This document shows positions 51,670 through 62,100 of a stretch of DNA of 64,000 nucleotides, piece by piece. Each line of letters begins with the position of its first letter. The first letter of the stretch is position 1. Location: the NCBI GenBank assembly GCA_024232965.1, contig JACKQF010000001.1:1116001-1180000 (forward strand). The letters are read 5' to 3'. The notes under the pieces were generated by a model. It was not told the origin of the DNA. It made no database searches and was given only the letters and a program-made list of their open reading frames with translations. A program made the position numbers and the translations under genes. Source of the stretch: Verrucomicrobiaceae bacterium. Its GTDB lineage: Bacteria; Verrucomicrobiota; Verrucomicrobiia; Verrucomicrobiales; Verrucomicrobiaceae.

Positions 51670-52716
51670 ATGGCTTGGAAAATTCTGTCGGCAATTATCA
51701 GTCTCTGTCTCGGGACCGCGTCTTACTTCGCATGGTCGAATAGTAAGGCATTGGAAGAAGAAAAGAAGATGGAAGCTCGCGCGATTGCGAACCTTGAACA
51801 GGCTGGCAAGCGCAAAGAGGAGATGGCTCTCGCTGAAAAGGCAAAAACCGATCAGCTTGCGGCTGCGGAGCAAGAGCGCGACACCACCAAGGGTGAAGTC
51901 GTGAAGGCTGTCGCCGAGACCCAAGAGAAAGAGGCTTCACTTGCATTGGTGAAGACTAACCTTGATGAAGTCACCAAGCAGGTGGACACCCTCCAAAAGA
52001 AGGTGGACGAAGCAGGTGACATCAAAAAGCTGATCGCTCAGGTGGACGCCCTGAAGAAAGACCAACTTGCTGCCGAGGGTAAATTGGCCAATCGGAGCCA
52101 GCAACTTGCTGTCACGCAGGAGCAACTTGCTAGTCTTAACGAACAGATCAAGAAGTTCGAAGAAGCTCAGGCCCGCGCCACCAGGGGTGTCGTTGAGCCA
52201 GATTTCACCGCTCGCGTAGCTCAGGTCTTTCCAGACTGGGGTTTTGTGGTGCTCAGCAAGGGTAACGCAGGTGGGGTCTTCGCCAAGGCGACTCTTGATG
52301 TAAAACGTGGCAGCGATATCGTCGCTAAACTGAAGGTGAAGAACGTCGAGCAATCGATTTCCGTCTGTGATGTCGTCCCAGGATCGCTCGCTGAAGGTGA
52401 TACAATCCGCTCCGGCGATCTCGTTGTGGCAGCTGCTGAGGCCGCGGCCCCTGCTGAAGCGCCTAAAACTCAAGACGCTGGCGGTGTTGCGCCGACGCCG
52501 GCCCCTCCAGCGGGCGGTGGCATGAGCAGCGATCCGTTCGGTAGTGCCCCTGCCGGTGGTGCCACTCCAGCGCCAGCGATGGGCGGTGATCCGTTCGGTA
52601 GTGCGCCAGCTGCACCAGCTCCAGCGCCAGCGATGGGTGGTGATCCTTTTGGTGCAGCACCTGCTGCACCTGCCGGGGGCACGCCAGCACCAAGCACTGC
52701 TGACCCTTTCAAATAA
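51670..52716 (+). CDS. Membrane-anchored coiled-coil protein with a Pro/Ala-rich tail
   Basis: 348 residues from ATG 51670. A single N-terminal helix (KILSAIISLCLGTASYFAW) is followed by a long coiled coil (about 25-175, rich in Glu, Lys, Gln and Leu), then a small beta domain (ARVAQVFPDWGFVVLSKGNAGGVF...IRSGDLVVAA). The disordered tail has three near-repeats of MGGDPFGSAPA-like sequence. The beta domain is paralogous to that of the next gene. The two genes lie 88 bases apart. I recognise the plan as a verrucomicrobial pair of unknown role, likely in the cell envelope. Confidence 0.7.
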   Translation: MAWKILSAIISLCLGTASYFAWSNSKALEEEKKMEARAIANLEQAGKRKEEMALAEKAKTDQLAAAEQERDTTKGEVVKAVAETQEKEASLALVKTNLDEVTKQVDTLQKKVDEAGDIKKLIAQVDALKKDQLAAEGKLANRSQQLAVTQEQLASLNEQIKKFEEAQARATRGVVEPDFTARVAQVFPDWGFVVLSKGNAGGVFAKATLDVKRGSDIVAKLKVKNVEQSISVCDVVPGSLAEGDTIRSGDLVVAAAEAAAPAEAPKTQDAGGVAPTPAPPAGGGMSSDPFGSAPAGGATPAPAMGGDPFGSAPAAPAPAPAMGGDPFGAAPAAPAGGTPAPSTADPFK

Positions 52717-52804
52717 ATAGATCCATAGCGATCAGGTTCTGCTGAACTGGTTGCTGATGTTCCTTGCTCTCTTTTACGTTTTCCAACCTCACTAATTCTT
52801 CCCG

Positions 52805-53593
52805 ATGACCAAAGTCCTATTTCTCCTCAGCGCCGTTGTAATGGGTGTTGCTGGCTTCTTTGCCTTCCAGAGTGGCCGCACCTTCACGGAGGTGCGCAAC
52901 AATGTAGCGGCCAAGCACAAGCAGATCCGTGCAGATTTGGCTGAACTCACGACGGCTGAAGGTACTGTCAAGGGTCTGATCGCCGATGTCGCTCGCGTCC
53001 AAGGCGAGGTTGATGTGGAGAGCGAAAAACTCAAGCAGCAGAAGCTGAAGCTTGCCAACCTCGAAGGCGATACCAAGCGTGCCCAGGAGGGGGTTGATGC
53101 AAAGACTGCCAAACTCAAGGAACTGACGCAGTTGCTTGCCGATCTTCCACCGGATGTGAAGCCTGAGACTTTGGCTGAAGACCTCAACCGCATCAAGCAG
53201 GCGATTGCTGACCTTGAGGCCCAGGCAGAAGTGAAGCAGAAGGAAGTGGACGGTGAAGTGCAAAACGTCGCCGCCGCCCAAGCCCGCCTCGACGGGATCG
53301 CTCGCAAGCTTGAAGAACGCAAGAAGGCCTTTGAGCGCAACAGCATGACCGCTCGCGTTGTTGCCGTGAACAATGACTGGGGTTTCGTGGTGGTTGACGC
53401 AGGTGAGGCTGAAGGTATTTCTGAGTCCACCAAGTTGCTCGTGATACGTGGCACCCAAACAGTGGGTAAGCTGAGCATCCTTTCTGTCCAAGGTCAGCGC
53501 ACCATCGCCAACGTCCTTCCTGATACGTTGGTTGGCGGCCTCAGCGTCGCTCCTGGTGACCGAGTGATCCTCGAAAACCTCGCTGGGGGTTGA
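52805..53593 (+). CDS. Membrane-anchored coiled-coil protein, paralogue of the preceding one
   Basis: 262 residues with an N-terminal helix (VLFLLSAVVMGVAGFFAF), a coiled coil (about 30-175) and the same C-terminal domain (ARVVAVNNDWGFVVVDAGEAEGI...VGKLSILSVQGQRTIANVLPDTLVGGLSVAPGDRV). NDWGFVVV and a late GD mark the shared beta domain. Unlike its neighbour it lacks the low-complexity tail. Probably an oligomeric envelope component; no homologue of known function is recognised. Confidence 0.7.
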   Translation: MTKVLFLLSAVVMGVAGFFAFQSGRTFTEVRNNVAAKHKQIRADLAELTTAEGTVKGLIADVARVQGEVDVESEKLKQQKLKLANLEGDTKRAQEGVDAKTAKLKELTQLLADLPPDVKPETLAEDLNRIKQAIADLEAQAEVKQKEVDGEVQNVAAAQARLDGIARKLEERKKAFERNSMTARVVAVNNDWGFVVVDAGEAEGISESTKLLVIRGTQTVGKLSILSVQGQRTIANVLPDTLVGGLSVAPGDRVILENLAGG

Positions 53594-53703
53594 TTTTGAG
53601 GGCGCTGGGTCGGCTTTTCCCACAAATAGTTGTGGGATTGGCTATTGCGATTGCGTTTCACGCATTGCATCTTAACCAGCTTATGAATCCCCGCTTTTTT
53701 TCG

Positions 53704-53904
53704 ATGAAGTCTTTCGCCCGTGTAGTGCGTTGGTCGTTACTTGCCGTCTTGGCTAGCAGTCTGATGGCGTGTGAGTCCTCGGACAAGCCCAAGCGCCGCA
53801 AGCCCGTTGCTCCTACTACAGACGTCAGTGCCTTACCCTGGAATCGACCACCCAAGTGGGAAGGTTCAGCCCGCTACGGTGGTATGGTGCCGCAGAGCCG
53901 ATAG
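53704..53904 (+). CDS. Small lipoprotein
   Basis: 66 residues from ATG 53704, beginning with a lipoprotein signal peptide (KSFARVVRWSLLAVLASSLMAC) with a lipobox at LMAC (cysteine 23). The short mature tail (ESSDKPKRRKPVAPTTDVSALPWNRPPKWEG) is basic then proline-rich. An in-frame ATG at 53683 (MNPRFFSMKSF) or a TTG overlapping the previous stop (TTGA, 53590) are alternative starts. The third gene of the coiled-coil cluster. Function unknown. Confidence 0.55.
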   Translation: MKSFARVVRWSLLAVLASSLMACESSDKPKRRKPVAPTTDVSALPWNRPPKWEGSARYGGMVPQSR

Positions 53905-54197
53905 CATCAATCGTGTTTGCGGGTGAAGTTCCCCGTAAGGCTCGCGCTACGGCGTTAGGGTCAGAAGTGGCGCAGCTTGGCTTTAATAACCTCTGGACAA
54001 GGGCGATCAAGACCAGTGCGGCCCGCTAGGGCTGCGCTGTGCGCTGCCCGGATTTCTGGGGCGGTGGAAGTACGGAAATTTGTCAGTGTGGATTGCACTT
54101 TCTACACAGGCGCAGCGTCCATTCCCTCTTCACAGTTGAATACGCGACCACAAATCAGTTGCCATGGAGCCTGGAAACGTTCAGGGATTCTGCATCT

Positions 54198-55397
54198 ATG
54201 ATCGTTGCCCCCAAAATTCGCGGATTCATTTGTACGACGGCTCACCCTGTAGGCTGCGCCAAGCATGTGGCGGACCAAATCGCTGTTGTTAAGAGCCGTG
54301 GTCTCGTCGCCGATGGACCCAAGAAAGTCCTCGTCATTGGTTCATCCACCGGATACGGCTTGTCTTCCCGAATCGCTGCGGCGTTTGGATCGAACGCGGC
54401 TACGATTGGTGTTTTCTTTGAGCGTGCTGGCGAAGGTGATCGCACTGGAACCGCCGGTTGGTACAACTCTGCTGCGTTTGAAAAGGAAGCAGCGGCTGCC
54501 GGGTTGTACGCTCGCTCATTCAATGGCGATGCTTTTTCTGATGCTATGAAGGATGAGGTGATCGCTGCGATCAAAGCAGACCTCGGCCAGGTTGATTGCG
54601 TGGTCTACAGTCTTGCCTCCCCTCGGCGCACAGACCCAAAGACGGGAGAGGTTTATAAGTCCGTCCTCAAGCCGATCGGCGAGGTCTACACCAACAAGAA
54701 TCTCAATACAACGACGGGCGTGGTGAACGAGATTTCCATCGAGCCAGCCGAAGGCGATGACATCGCCCAGACGGTCGCTGTCATGGGGGGCGCGGATTGG
54801 AAGCTCTGGATCGACGCTTTGTTAGAAGCAGGCGTCTTGGCGGACGGAGTCAAGACTGTGTCCTACTCCTACATTGGGCCATCCGTGACGTGGCCGATCT
54901 ACAAGAACGGAACGATCGGCAAGGCCAAGGAAGACCTTGAGCAAGTGCAGCGCGCTTTGGATGACACATTGGCTTCGATCAATGGCAAAGCCTGGGTCTC
55001 TGTGAACAAGGCTTTGGTGACACAGGCGAGTTCTGCGATCCCCGTGGTGCCGCTGTACATCTCTTTGCTGTACAAGGTAATGAAGGATGAGGGGACCCAT
55101 GAAGACTGTATCGAGCAAATGGATCGTCTCTTCCGTGACCGGCTCTACAGCGGCAATCCGCAGCCTGATGAGGCAGGGCGCATTCGCGTGGATGACTGGG
55201 AGATGGCTGCTGCCGTTCAGGAATTAGTCGGCCAGCGTTGGACCGAAGTGAATACCGAGAATCTGGCACAGCTGGGAGACTTTGAGGGCTACAAGTCCAG
55301 CTTCTTGCGCCTCTTCGGCTTCGGGCTTGATGGCATCGACTACGCTGCGGACGTGGATACCTCCATTGGCGTGCCATCGCTGCCAACAGTCGCATAA
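54198..55397 (+). CDS. fabV: Trans-2-enoyl-ACP reductase, FabV family
   Basis: 399 residues from ATG 54198, the normal FabV length. It is the NADH-dependent enoyl-ACP reductase of type II fatty-acid synthesis. The start IVAPKIRGFICTTAHPVGC is the family's N-terminus. Other marks are the cofactor loop GSSTGYGLSSRIAAAFG (about 48-64), the catalytic region with YSYIGPS and GTIGKAK (about 225-250), and the C-terminal DNWE/DDWEM block. FabV is insensitive to triclosan in other organisms. An upstream open stretch to 54039 is not used. Confidence 0.95.
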   Translation: MIVAPKIRGFICTTAHPVGCAKHVADQIAVVKSRGLVADGPKKVLVIGSSTGYGLSSRIAAAFGSNAATIGVFFERAGEGDRTGTAGWYNSAAFEKEAAAAGLYARSFNGDAFSDAMKDEVIAAIKADLGQVDCVVYSLASPRRTDPKTGEVYKSVLKPIGEVYTNKNLNTTTGVVNEISIEPAEGDDIAQTVAVMGGADWKLWIDALLEAGVLADGVKTVSYSYIGPSVTWPIYKNGTIGKAKEDLEQVQRALDDTLASINGKAWVSVNKALVTQASSAIPVVPLYISLLYKVMKDEGTHEDCIEQMDRLFRDRLYSGNPQPDEAGRIRVDDWEMAAAVQELVGQRWTEVNTENLAQLGDFEGYKSSFLRLFGFGLDGIDYAADVDTSIGVPSLPTVA

Positions 55398-55401
55398 CGC
55401 A

Positions 55402-58400
55402 CTACATCAATGCTTCCAATCGCTTGATGCTGACCGGTTGGGCAGTGCCGAGCTCTTGGGCAAAGATGGACACGCGGAATTCTTCAAGGAGCCAGCGAAA
55501 GGTCTCGTGGTTGGCCTTCGGCACAAAGGTTTGCCAACCTTCGTAGTCGATCAAGGCATCCGCTTTGTCCGCGTCTTTGGCGGGGTTATTGTGGGCTCGC
55601 TCTGCGCGAATCTGCACGGCCTTGAGGTACCGCAAAATGTGCGGTAACTGGTCGTGCGGCGTCACTACGAGAAGATTGCTGGGAACGAGCCGGTCCAGGT
55701 CTGCCTCCATCCCGGCGTATCGATGTTTTCCACCCGAGATCTGCGCCTTGGTCGAGTGAATCTGCCGATACAACTCTGCAACGCGATGCGCCATTTTTGG
55801 GAATTCCGCACGGGACTGATCGCAAAGTTTTTGGAAGCGCGTCTCTGACAGCGGAAAGAGCGGTTTCAACTGCAGGAGGTGCTTCAAGATGTGCTCCAGT
55901 GCTTGATCGGGAAGGGAGGAGGGTTCGGCAGGCTTGGTGGGTTTTGACGAGACGGAAATCAGCGAAAAAGCATCAGCGAAACTGGCTGTGGCTTTTGGCC
56001 GCGCCATCGCCCTATCACCGAAGTTCCGGAGTTCCTTGGCCAGCCAGACGATGTCTTTGCCAAGGGCCAGCTCCGCCAACTTGCGTACAGCGGCCGGCGA
56101 TGTTGCCGCGGCTTCTGACTGGTTGCGGTAGAGGCGGATATCGACCTCGCCATCACGTAGGCTGAGTCCGAGGTAGCCGAATACCTGCACTCCCCCGACT
56201 TCCTCGATCAAAAGCGATTCTGGCAGATTTCCAAACGTCCACCCCGGCAGCGCATATCGCTCCACCCGAGGTACGGCCTTGTCCCAGGCGTCAGAGCGGA
56301 CTTCGGTCTTTTGGACAGATGCCTGAATGCTGGCGAGGTCGCGACCTGCAATCACAGTGTTTTGTTTTTGATCGATGACTTCGACCCGTGGCTTTAGATG
56401 CTGCGGCAGGCTGTCTGCGGGCCAATCCGTAGCGGTGACTTCGACGCGGTAAGTCTGAGTGATGTGCCGGGCTAGGGCTGTCAAAAAGTCATCTCGCCCT
56501 GGATCAAAGCGCTTGGCGATTTCGGCTGCCTTTGCCTCGACGGGCATCAGCTGGCGGCGGAGCGTGCGGGGCAGGGCGCGCAGGAGGGTGCGTGCGAGTT
56601 CTTCGCGCATGCCTGGCACCATCCACTGGATTTGACCGCTGGTGAGGTGCTCCGCCACCACCATGGGCACCTTCAGGGTGACGCCGTCTTGTTCGTCGCC
56701 CGGTTTGTAATTGTAGGTGACGGGGAGGACCGAATTGCCGATCGCCACGCTGTCCGGGAACATCTGGAGATCCTCCTCCAAGACATCTCCCTGAGTCAGA
56801 TCTTCTTCCTTCAGGTGCAGGAAGGCATCACCGTGCTCTTGAATGACCGCGTTGAGGTCGTGGATCGAAGAGACATCCGCGATGCGGGCATCGTAGAAGG
56901 CAAACAGCAGGTCTTCGACGGCGTAAACGCGATTGCTGCGCACGCGGGTGAGAGCTGTCTCGATGCGTTTGCGGACCTTTTCGTTGTGCTGGTGAAATCG
57001 TAGCGAGAGTGGATGCTCGTTTTCTACCAAGGCACCCCGAATGAAGAGTTGCGTGGCACCGACTGCGTCGATTTTGCCAAAGTCGATCTTCTTGCGCTGC
57101 ACCTCTAACCCGTGGATCAGCGTGCGTTGTGTGACGAGGACCCGTCCAGCCTTGGCGCTCCAATGCGGCTCGCTGTAGCGGTATTCGCAGAGGTGTTCAC
57201 CGAGCTCAGCGATCCACTCGGGCGAGATCTTTGCGATGGTTCGGGCAAAGAGTTGGGAAGTCTGGACAATCTCGCCGGCGACCATCCACAAAGGCTGGCG
57301 CGTCTTCTCCTGAGTGCCTGGCTTGGTATTCTTCTCCCGCCGCTCGTAGAGGTTGGAGCCTGGAAAAACGGTGACCTGACGGTTGCCTGCCGCTTTATAG
57401 ACATTGCGCTCTTCACGAATCCCGATGTGTCCGAGCTGGGCGGACAGGATGCAGCGGTGGACGGCATCTTCGGGCGAGGCGGGTGTGACGGCTTTGGCCT
57501 TGCTGCGGTCAAACGTATCGCGCAACTGCCGCCAAACATCGCGCCACTCGGTCATGCGAGTGAAGGAGAGGAAGTTGGATTTGCAGAACTTGCGCAGTTG
57601 GTTTTTGCCGCCGCTCTCGGGATCAGGACCTGAGCGCCAGATCTTTAACAAGGTCATGAAGTCCGAGTCGGGCGCGGCGAAGGCTTTGTGTGCCGCATTC
57701 GCTTGTTCCTTTTTGTCCTCGGGGCGTTCGCGCGGGTCGGGAATGCTGAGTCCAGAGGCAATGACCAGCATCTCATCCATGCAACCTTCAACCTGTGCCT
57801 GGAGCAGCATGCGGCCGAGGCTCGGGTCCAACGGCAGTTGTGCCAACCGGCGGCCCATCTCAGTCATCTCATGGGTGTCAGAGAGGGCGCCGAGTTCATG
57901 CAAGAGATCATAGCCGCTGCGGATCGCAGCAGAGACCGGCGGATTCAGAAAAGGGAAAGTCTCGATCTCGCCCAGCTTGTAGGCTTTCATGCGCAGGATG
58001 ACTTCAGCGAGATTGGCACGCTGAATCTCAGGCATCGTGAAGCGTGGACTTTTTTCAAATTCCTCCTGCTCATACAACCGCACGCAAACACCGTCCTGTA
58101 CACGACCCGCACGGCCGGCGCGCTGGTTGGCGCTGCTTTGCGAGATGAACTCCACTGGCAGGCGTTTGGTGCGGGTGCGGGGATTGTAGCGGCTTAGTCG
58201 GGCCAGCCCACTATCGATGACGTAGCGGATGCGAGGAATGGTGATGGAGGTCTCCGCAACATTGGTGGCGATGACCACTCGGCGCTTTGCACCTGGCGCA
58301 AAGATGCGCTGCTGTTCAGCGGAAGCCATGCGCCCATACAATGCCAAGACCTCCACGCGACTGCCACTGAGCCGCCCATCCAGAACGTCCCGCGTCTCGC

Positions 58401-59112
58401 GAATATCCCGTTCCGTCGGCATGAAGACCAAGACATCACCTTCGTCGGTCTCGATGAGTGCATCTTCTACGGCGTTGATCGCCGCATCGATGAAATGCGG
58501 TTCGTCGTCGTCTTCCGCAACGGGGCGATACCGAATATCGACGGGATACAATCGGCCAGAGACCTCAATGATCGGCGCGCCACCAAAGTGCTCGGCGAAG
58601 GCTGCGGTATCAATGGTTGCTGAGGTGACGATCAGTTTGAGGTCGGGGCGTTTGGTCAGCAGGCCTTTGAGGTAGCCCAGCAGGAAGTCGATGTTCAGCG
58701 AGCGCTCGTGAGCTTCATCGAGAATCAAAATGGAATAGGCACGGAGCAGGGGATCGCTCTGGATCTCCGCCAACAGGATGCCGTCCGTCATGAACTTGAT
58801 CCGCGTCTCGCGACTGGTGTCGTCATTGAAGCGCATCTTGCAGCCGACCTCACGGCCCCACTGCACATCCAATTCCTCCGCCACGCGGCGGGAGACGCTC
58901 ATCGCCGCGACTCGACGCGGCTGCGTGCAGCCGATCTGTCCGCGCAAGGAATCGCCCGCTGCCTCCAGGCACATCTTCGGGAGTTGCGTGGTTTTGCCAG
59001 AGCCCGTCTCGCCCGCCAGGATGATGACTTGATTCTGCCGAATGGCCGCGACGATTTCTTCACGGCGGGCCGTGATGGGCAGGTCAGCGGGGTAACGGAT
59101 GTGGGCGGGCAT
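55402..59112 (-). CDS. hrpA: ATP-dependent RNA helicase HrpA (DEAH type)
   Basis: 1236 residues. Helicase motifs are I (GETGSGKTTQLPK, about 34-46), II (LDEAHERSLNIDF), III (TSATID), IV-VI (VFMPTERDIRET, ATNVAETSITIPRIRYVIDSG, QRAGRAGR). A winged-helix/OB region and the large DUF3418 C-terminal domain follow, giving the full HrpA length. In other bacteria it resolves stalled ribosomes on mRNA. It is convergent with fabV (4 bases apart). The window shows one intact copy and no frame disruption. Confidence 0.94.
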   Translation of the reverse strand: MPAHIRYPADLPITARREEIVAAIRQNQVIILAGETGSGKTTQLPKMCLEAAGDSLRGQIGCTQPRRVAAMSVSRRVAEELDVQWGREVGCKMRFNDDTSRETRIKFMTDGILLAEIQSDPLLRAYSILILDEAHERSLNIDFLLGYLKGLLTKRPDLKLIVTSATIDTAAFAEHFGGAPIIEVSGRLYPVDIRYRPVAEDDDEPHFIDAAINAVEDALIETDEGDVLVFMPTERDIRETRDVLDGRLSGSRVEVLALYGRMASAEQQRIFAPGAKRRVVIATNVAETSITIPRIRYVIDSGLARLSRYNPRTRTKRLPVEFISQSSANQRAGRAGRVQDGVCVRLYEQEEFEKSPRFTMPEIQRANLAEVILRMKAYKLGEIETFPFLNPPVSAAIRSGYDLLHELGALSDTHEMTEMGRRLAQLPLDPSLGRMLLQAQVEGCMDEMLVIASGLSIPDPRERPEDKKEQANAAHKAFAAPDSDFMTLLKIWRSGPDPESGGKNQLRKFCKSNFLSFTRMTEWRDVWRQLRDTFDRSKAKAVTPASPEDAVHRCILSAQLGHIGIREERNVYKAAGNRQVTVFPGSNLYERREKNTKPGTQEKTRQPLWMVAGEIVQTSQLFARTIAKISPEWIAELGEHLCEYRYSEPHWSAKAGRVLVTQRTLIHGLEVQRKKIDFGKIDAVGATQLFIRGALVENEHPLSLRFHQHNEKVRKRIETALTRVRSNRVYAVEDLLFAFYDARIADVSSIHDLNAVIQEHGDAFLHLKEEDLTQGDVLEEDLQMFPDSVAIGNSVLPVTYNYKPGDEQDGVTLKVPMVVAEHLTSGQIQWMVPGMREELARTLLRALPRTLRRQLMPVEAKAAEIAKRFDPGRDDFLTALARHITQTYRVEVTATDWPADSLPQHLKPRVEVIDQKQNTVIAGRDLASIQASVQKTEVRSDAWDKAVPRVERYALPGWTFGNLPESLLIEEVGGVQVFGYLGLSLRDGEVDIRLYRNQSEAAATSPAAVRKLAELALGKDIVWLAKELRNFGDRAMARPKATASFADAFSLISVSSKPTKPAEPSSLPDQALEHILKHLLQLKPLFPLSETRFQKLCDQSRAEFPKMAHRVAELYRQIHSTKAQISGGKHRYAGMEADLDRLVPSNLLVVTPHDQLPHILRYLKAVQIRAERAHNNPAKDADKADALIDYEGWQTFVPKANHETFRWLLEEFRVSIFAQELGTAQPVSIKRLEALM

Positions 59113-59175
59113 GGAAACTTTCCTTCTGCGATTAGCAAAGGGAGGTGCGTTCCATACACGAAAAACCTGCGGATG

Positions 59176-62100
59176 CTAGCGCTGACGGCGACGCCGAAGT
59201 GTCACGGGGGCGAGCGCAAGGAAAAGCAGGAGGAGCCGAGAGGGCTCTGGCACCACAAAGATGATGCCGTGGGATTGGAAGAGGGATGTGTTCCAGACGT
59301 AGCTGCCTGGATCAGGGAGGTCGAGCAGCGCCTCCGCCTCTGCAGGTGTGACGCCATCAATGCCGAGTCCGGCAAAGTCAAAGAGGTCAAAAAATTGACC
59401 GGGAGAGAGTGTCACGCCTGCATTGAAGACATTGATCGTCATGCCGGGGGTGAAGGCGAGCGCGCCGGTGACGGCCAGGGCATCGTGCTGACCGCTGGTG
59501 GGATTCAGATTCCCCAAGGCGACGATGGCTAGAGCCATATCCGTTGGCGCCAGCATCGGATCAACAAAGCCAAGAGGTGCCGCGAGATCCAGTGTGATGA
59601 CGGATCCCGTATCGAAGGTGGCGGTCGAATTGATGGTCAGGATGCCGATGTCTGTTCCCATGGTTGCGCCGGGCGTGACCTCCCCACCAGTGACAAGCAG
59701 ATTGGCTGCTAAAGTGCCATCGCCGCCGAGAACGCCCGTGCTACTGAGGTTGATACTGCCTGACCCTGCGAGTGATTTGCTACCATTGACGTAGAGTTGG
59801 CCGTCGATGGTTTCGAGCGACGAGAGCTGTAAAAGATCCGATCCACTACCGGTCAGATCAACCACCGCATTCTGACCGATGGTGATGATGCCTGACGAAT
59901 TGCCGAAGGCGTCTAGGTCGATGGTCGCGCTGCCAGTGGTTGCCGAGTTCGCGATCCAAGTGCCGCCAGTCAGCGTGCCGAAGCCATCGTTCTGGGTTAG
60001 AGTAGTATCGTCGAACGTAGCTCCCGAGGCGCTGGTAGTGATCCGAAAATTGCCAGCAAGCACTTCGACGGTTCCCTGATTGTCAAAGGTTCCCGCATTG
60101 GTGCCACTGGTAAAGCTGAAGAACTGTGCCTGATCTGCGGAGGGGGAATTGATACGGACGGTGCCTGTAGAGGAATTGGTGAAGATGGTGCCTCCCTCCA
60201 TGTTGTAGTCGCCATTGTCGGTAAAGGCAAAGAGGCCGTTGTTCACGAATTGTCCAGTTCCATTCCACCCGGCGTTGTCACCGGCATCGTCTGTGATGCT
60301 TTGGTTGAAGGTGCCATTGTTTGTGATGGTGCCAGCTCCCGTGATGGTGCGATTGCCTGAGTTGATGATGTTGAAGGTGCCGTCATTCACCAGATTGGCC
60401 GTTGCATCGATTGTCAGGGCACCGGTACTGGTCCAGTCCATTGTGCCTGCGGCGTCGTTCGAGATCACCCCTGTGCCGCTGAGAGTGTGGGTTGTCGTCC
60501 CGCTGATGTCAAAGCTACCTAGGTTGTGAAACTCCGCCGGAGCATTGACAATGAAGCTGCTGCCAGACCAGTCCGTCGTTCCGTCGGTATCATTGATCAG
60601 AGTGCCGGTGCCGGAGAATGTGCTGCCGCCCGCTGATGTGAGGTTCATGGTTCCTTGGTTGCGAATGATGGAGCTGTCCTCAAAAACAATCTCCCCACTG
60701 CTAAAGTTCAGGCTGCCGCCCGGAGCGTTGATCAATTCGCCACCGCCGCTGAGGGTCTTCGTGCCGCCATTCACGACCGCGAAGATACCCTCGTTGGTGA
60801 CTGTATTGCCCTGGGTGCCAATGGTGGATTGATCCCAGAAGAGGCCGTCGCCGGTGATGGCAAGAGTCAGTCCCGCAGCACCCACCAGCAAATTGCTCGC
60901 GACGCCTGGGTTGCCGCTACTGCTGATGCGGACGCGCCCCGAGTTCGCAGAAGAGCCGGCAACGGTCCCGGTCCACTGTCCCGCAATGCCGAGGTGCCCA
61001 CCATCGGCTGTCCAGAGTGCGCCGGGATCGCTGGTGCCACCCACGGCGACGTGTAAGACGCCAGCATTTGAACGCAGTTCGCTTCCTGTAGCGGCGATGA
61101 GTGACGCTGCCGTGCCTGTCGCATCGCGGAAGATGTAGGAAGGATCGATTCCAGCTACCGACTTTATGATAAGGCCATTGTTTTCAATGACGCTGCTTCC
61201 CAGTGATTGGATGTCTCCACGCTCTTGGAAATCGAAGGTGCCGTTGTTCTCAAATGTAGCGCTGCCATTGAGGATGAAATTGTCGTTGCTGCCGCCGTAG
61301 ATATGATTGAAGTCGGCGTTGTTGATGAAGCGACCGGTTCCTGTGACGGTGACGTTGCCATCAACCGCAGCAAACTCAGCAGTGCCGTTGTTGATGATGT
61401 TGTTGCCGGTCAGAGTGATCGTGCCGCTGATCAGCGACATCGTTCCGATGGCCGCATTGGTGATGGGTGTGCTGCCGCTGATCGTCACCGCGCCGGCAAA
61501 GTTCATTAGGCCTTCATTGGTCACTGCGGTGTTGGCTGCGAGGGTTCCCGCGGTGAAGTTGAAGGTCCCGGTGGCGTCGTTGATGAGGGAGGCCGTGCCG
61601 CCCAGTGTCACTGTCCCCGTTGTCAGCGCCATCAGACCTTTGTTGGTCAAGTTTCCTCCGTTGAGGTTCATCGCTCCGCCATTGAGACGAAAGTCGCCTG
61701 TGGCACCATTTTCAAAGCTGCCCGTGCCTGAAACGGTCGTCGTACCGCTTGCTAGAAGCAGGATGCCGTCGTTGCGCAAGGTGTTGCCGTTGAGCGCAAT
61801 GTTCGCGATTGGACCCAAGGTCAGACCGTTGCCAGTCACGTTCAGGGTCGTCGTTGCCGCCGCCGCCGTGAAAAATCCGCCCGTGGTAGTTGCTGGATTT
61901 TCATTGCTGATGGTGATCGATCCACCGCCTGAGGTGTCAGAGACACCGGTCAGTTCTGTCCACTTGCCGGAGAATGACAAGTTCCCGCCAGTCGTTGTGG
62001 TGAAAGTTCCCGCTGTGGAGCTACCTCCCGCGATGTTTAGATGTCCAGCGTTGACTGTGATATCGCCGGAGTTTGAAAAACTGCCGCCAGTGGTCGGGCT

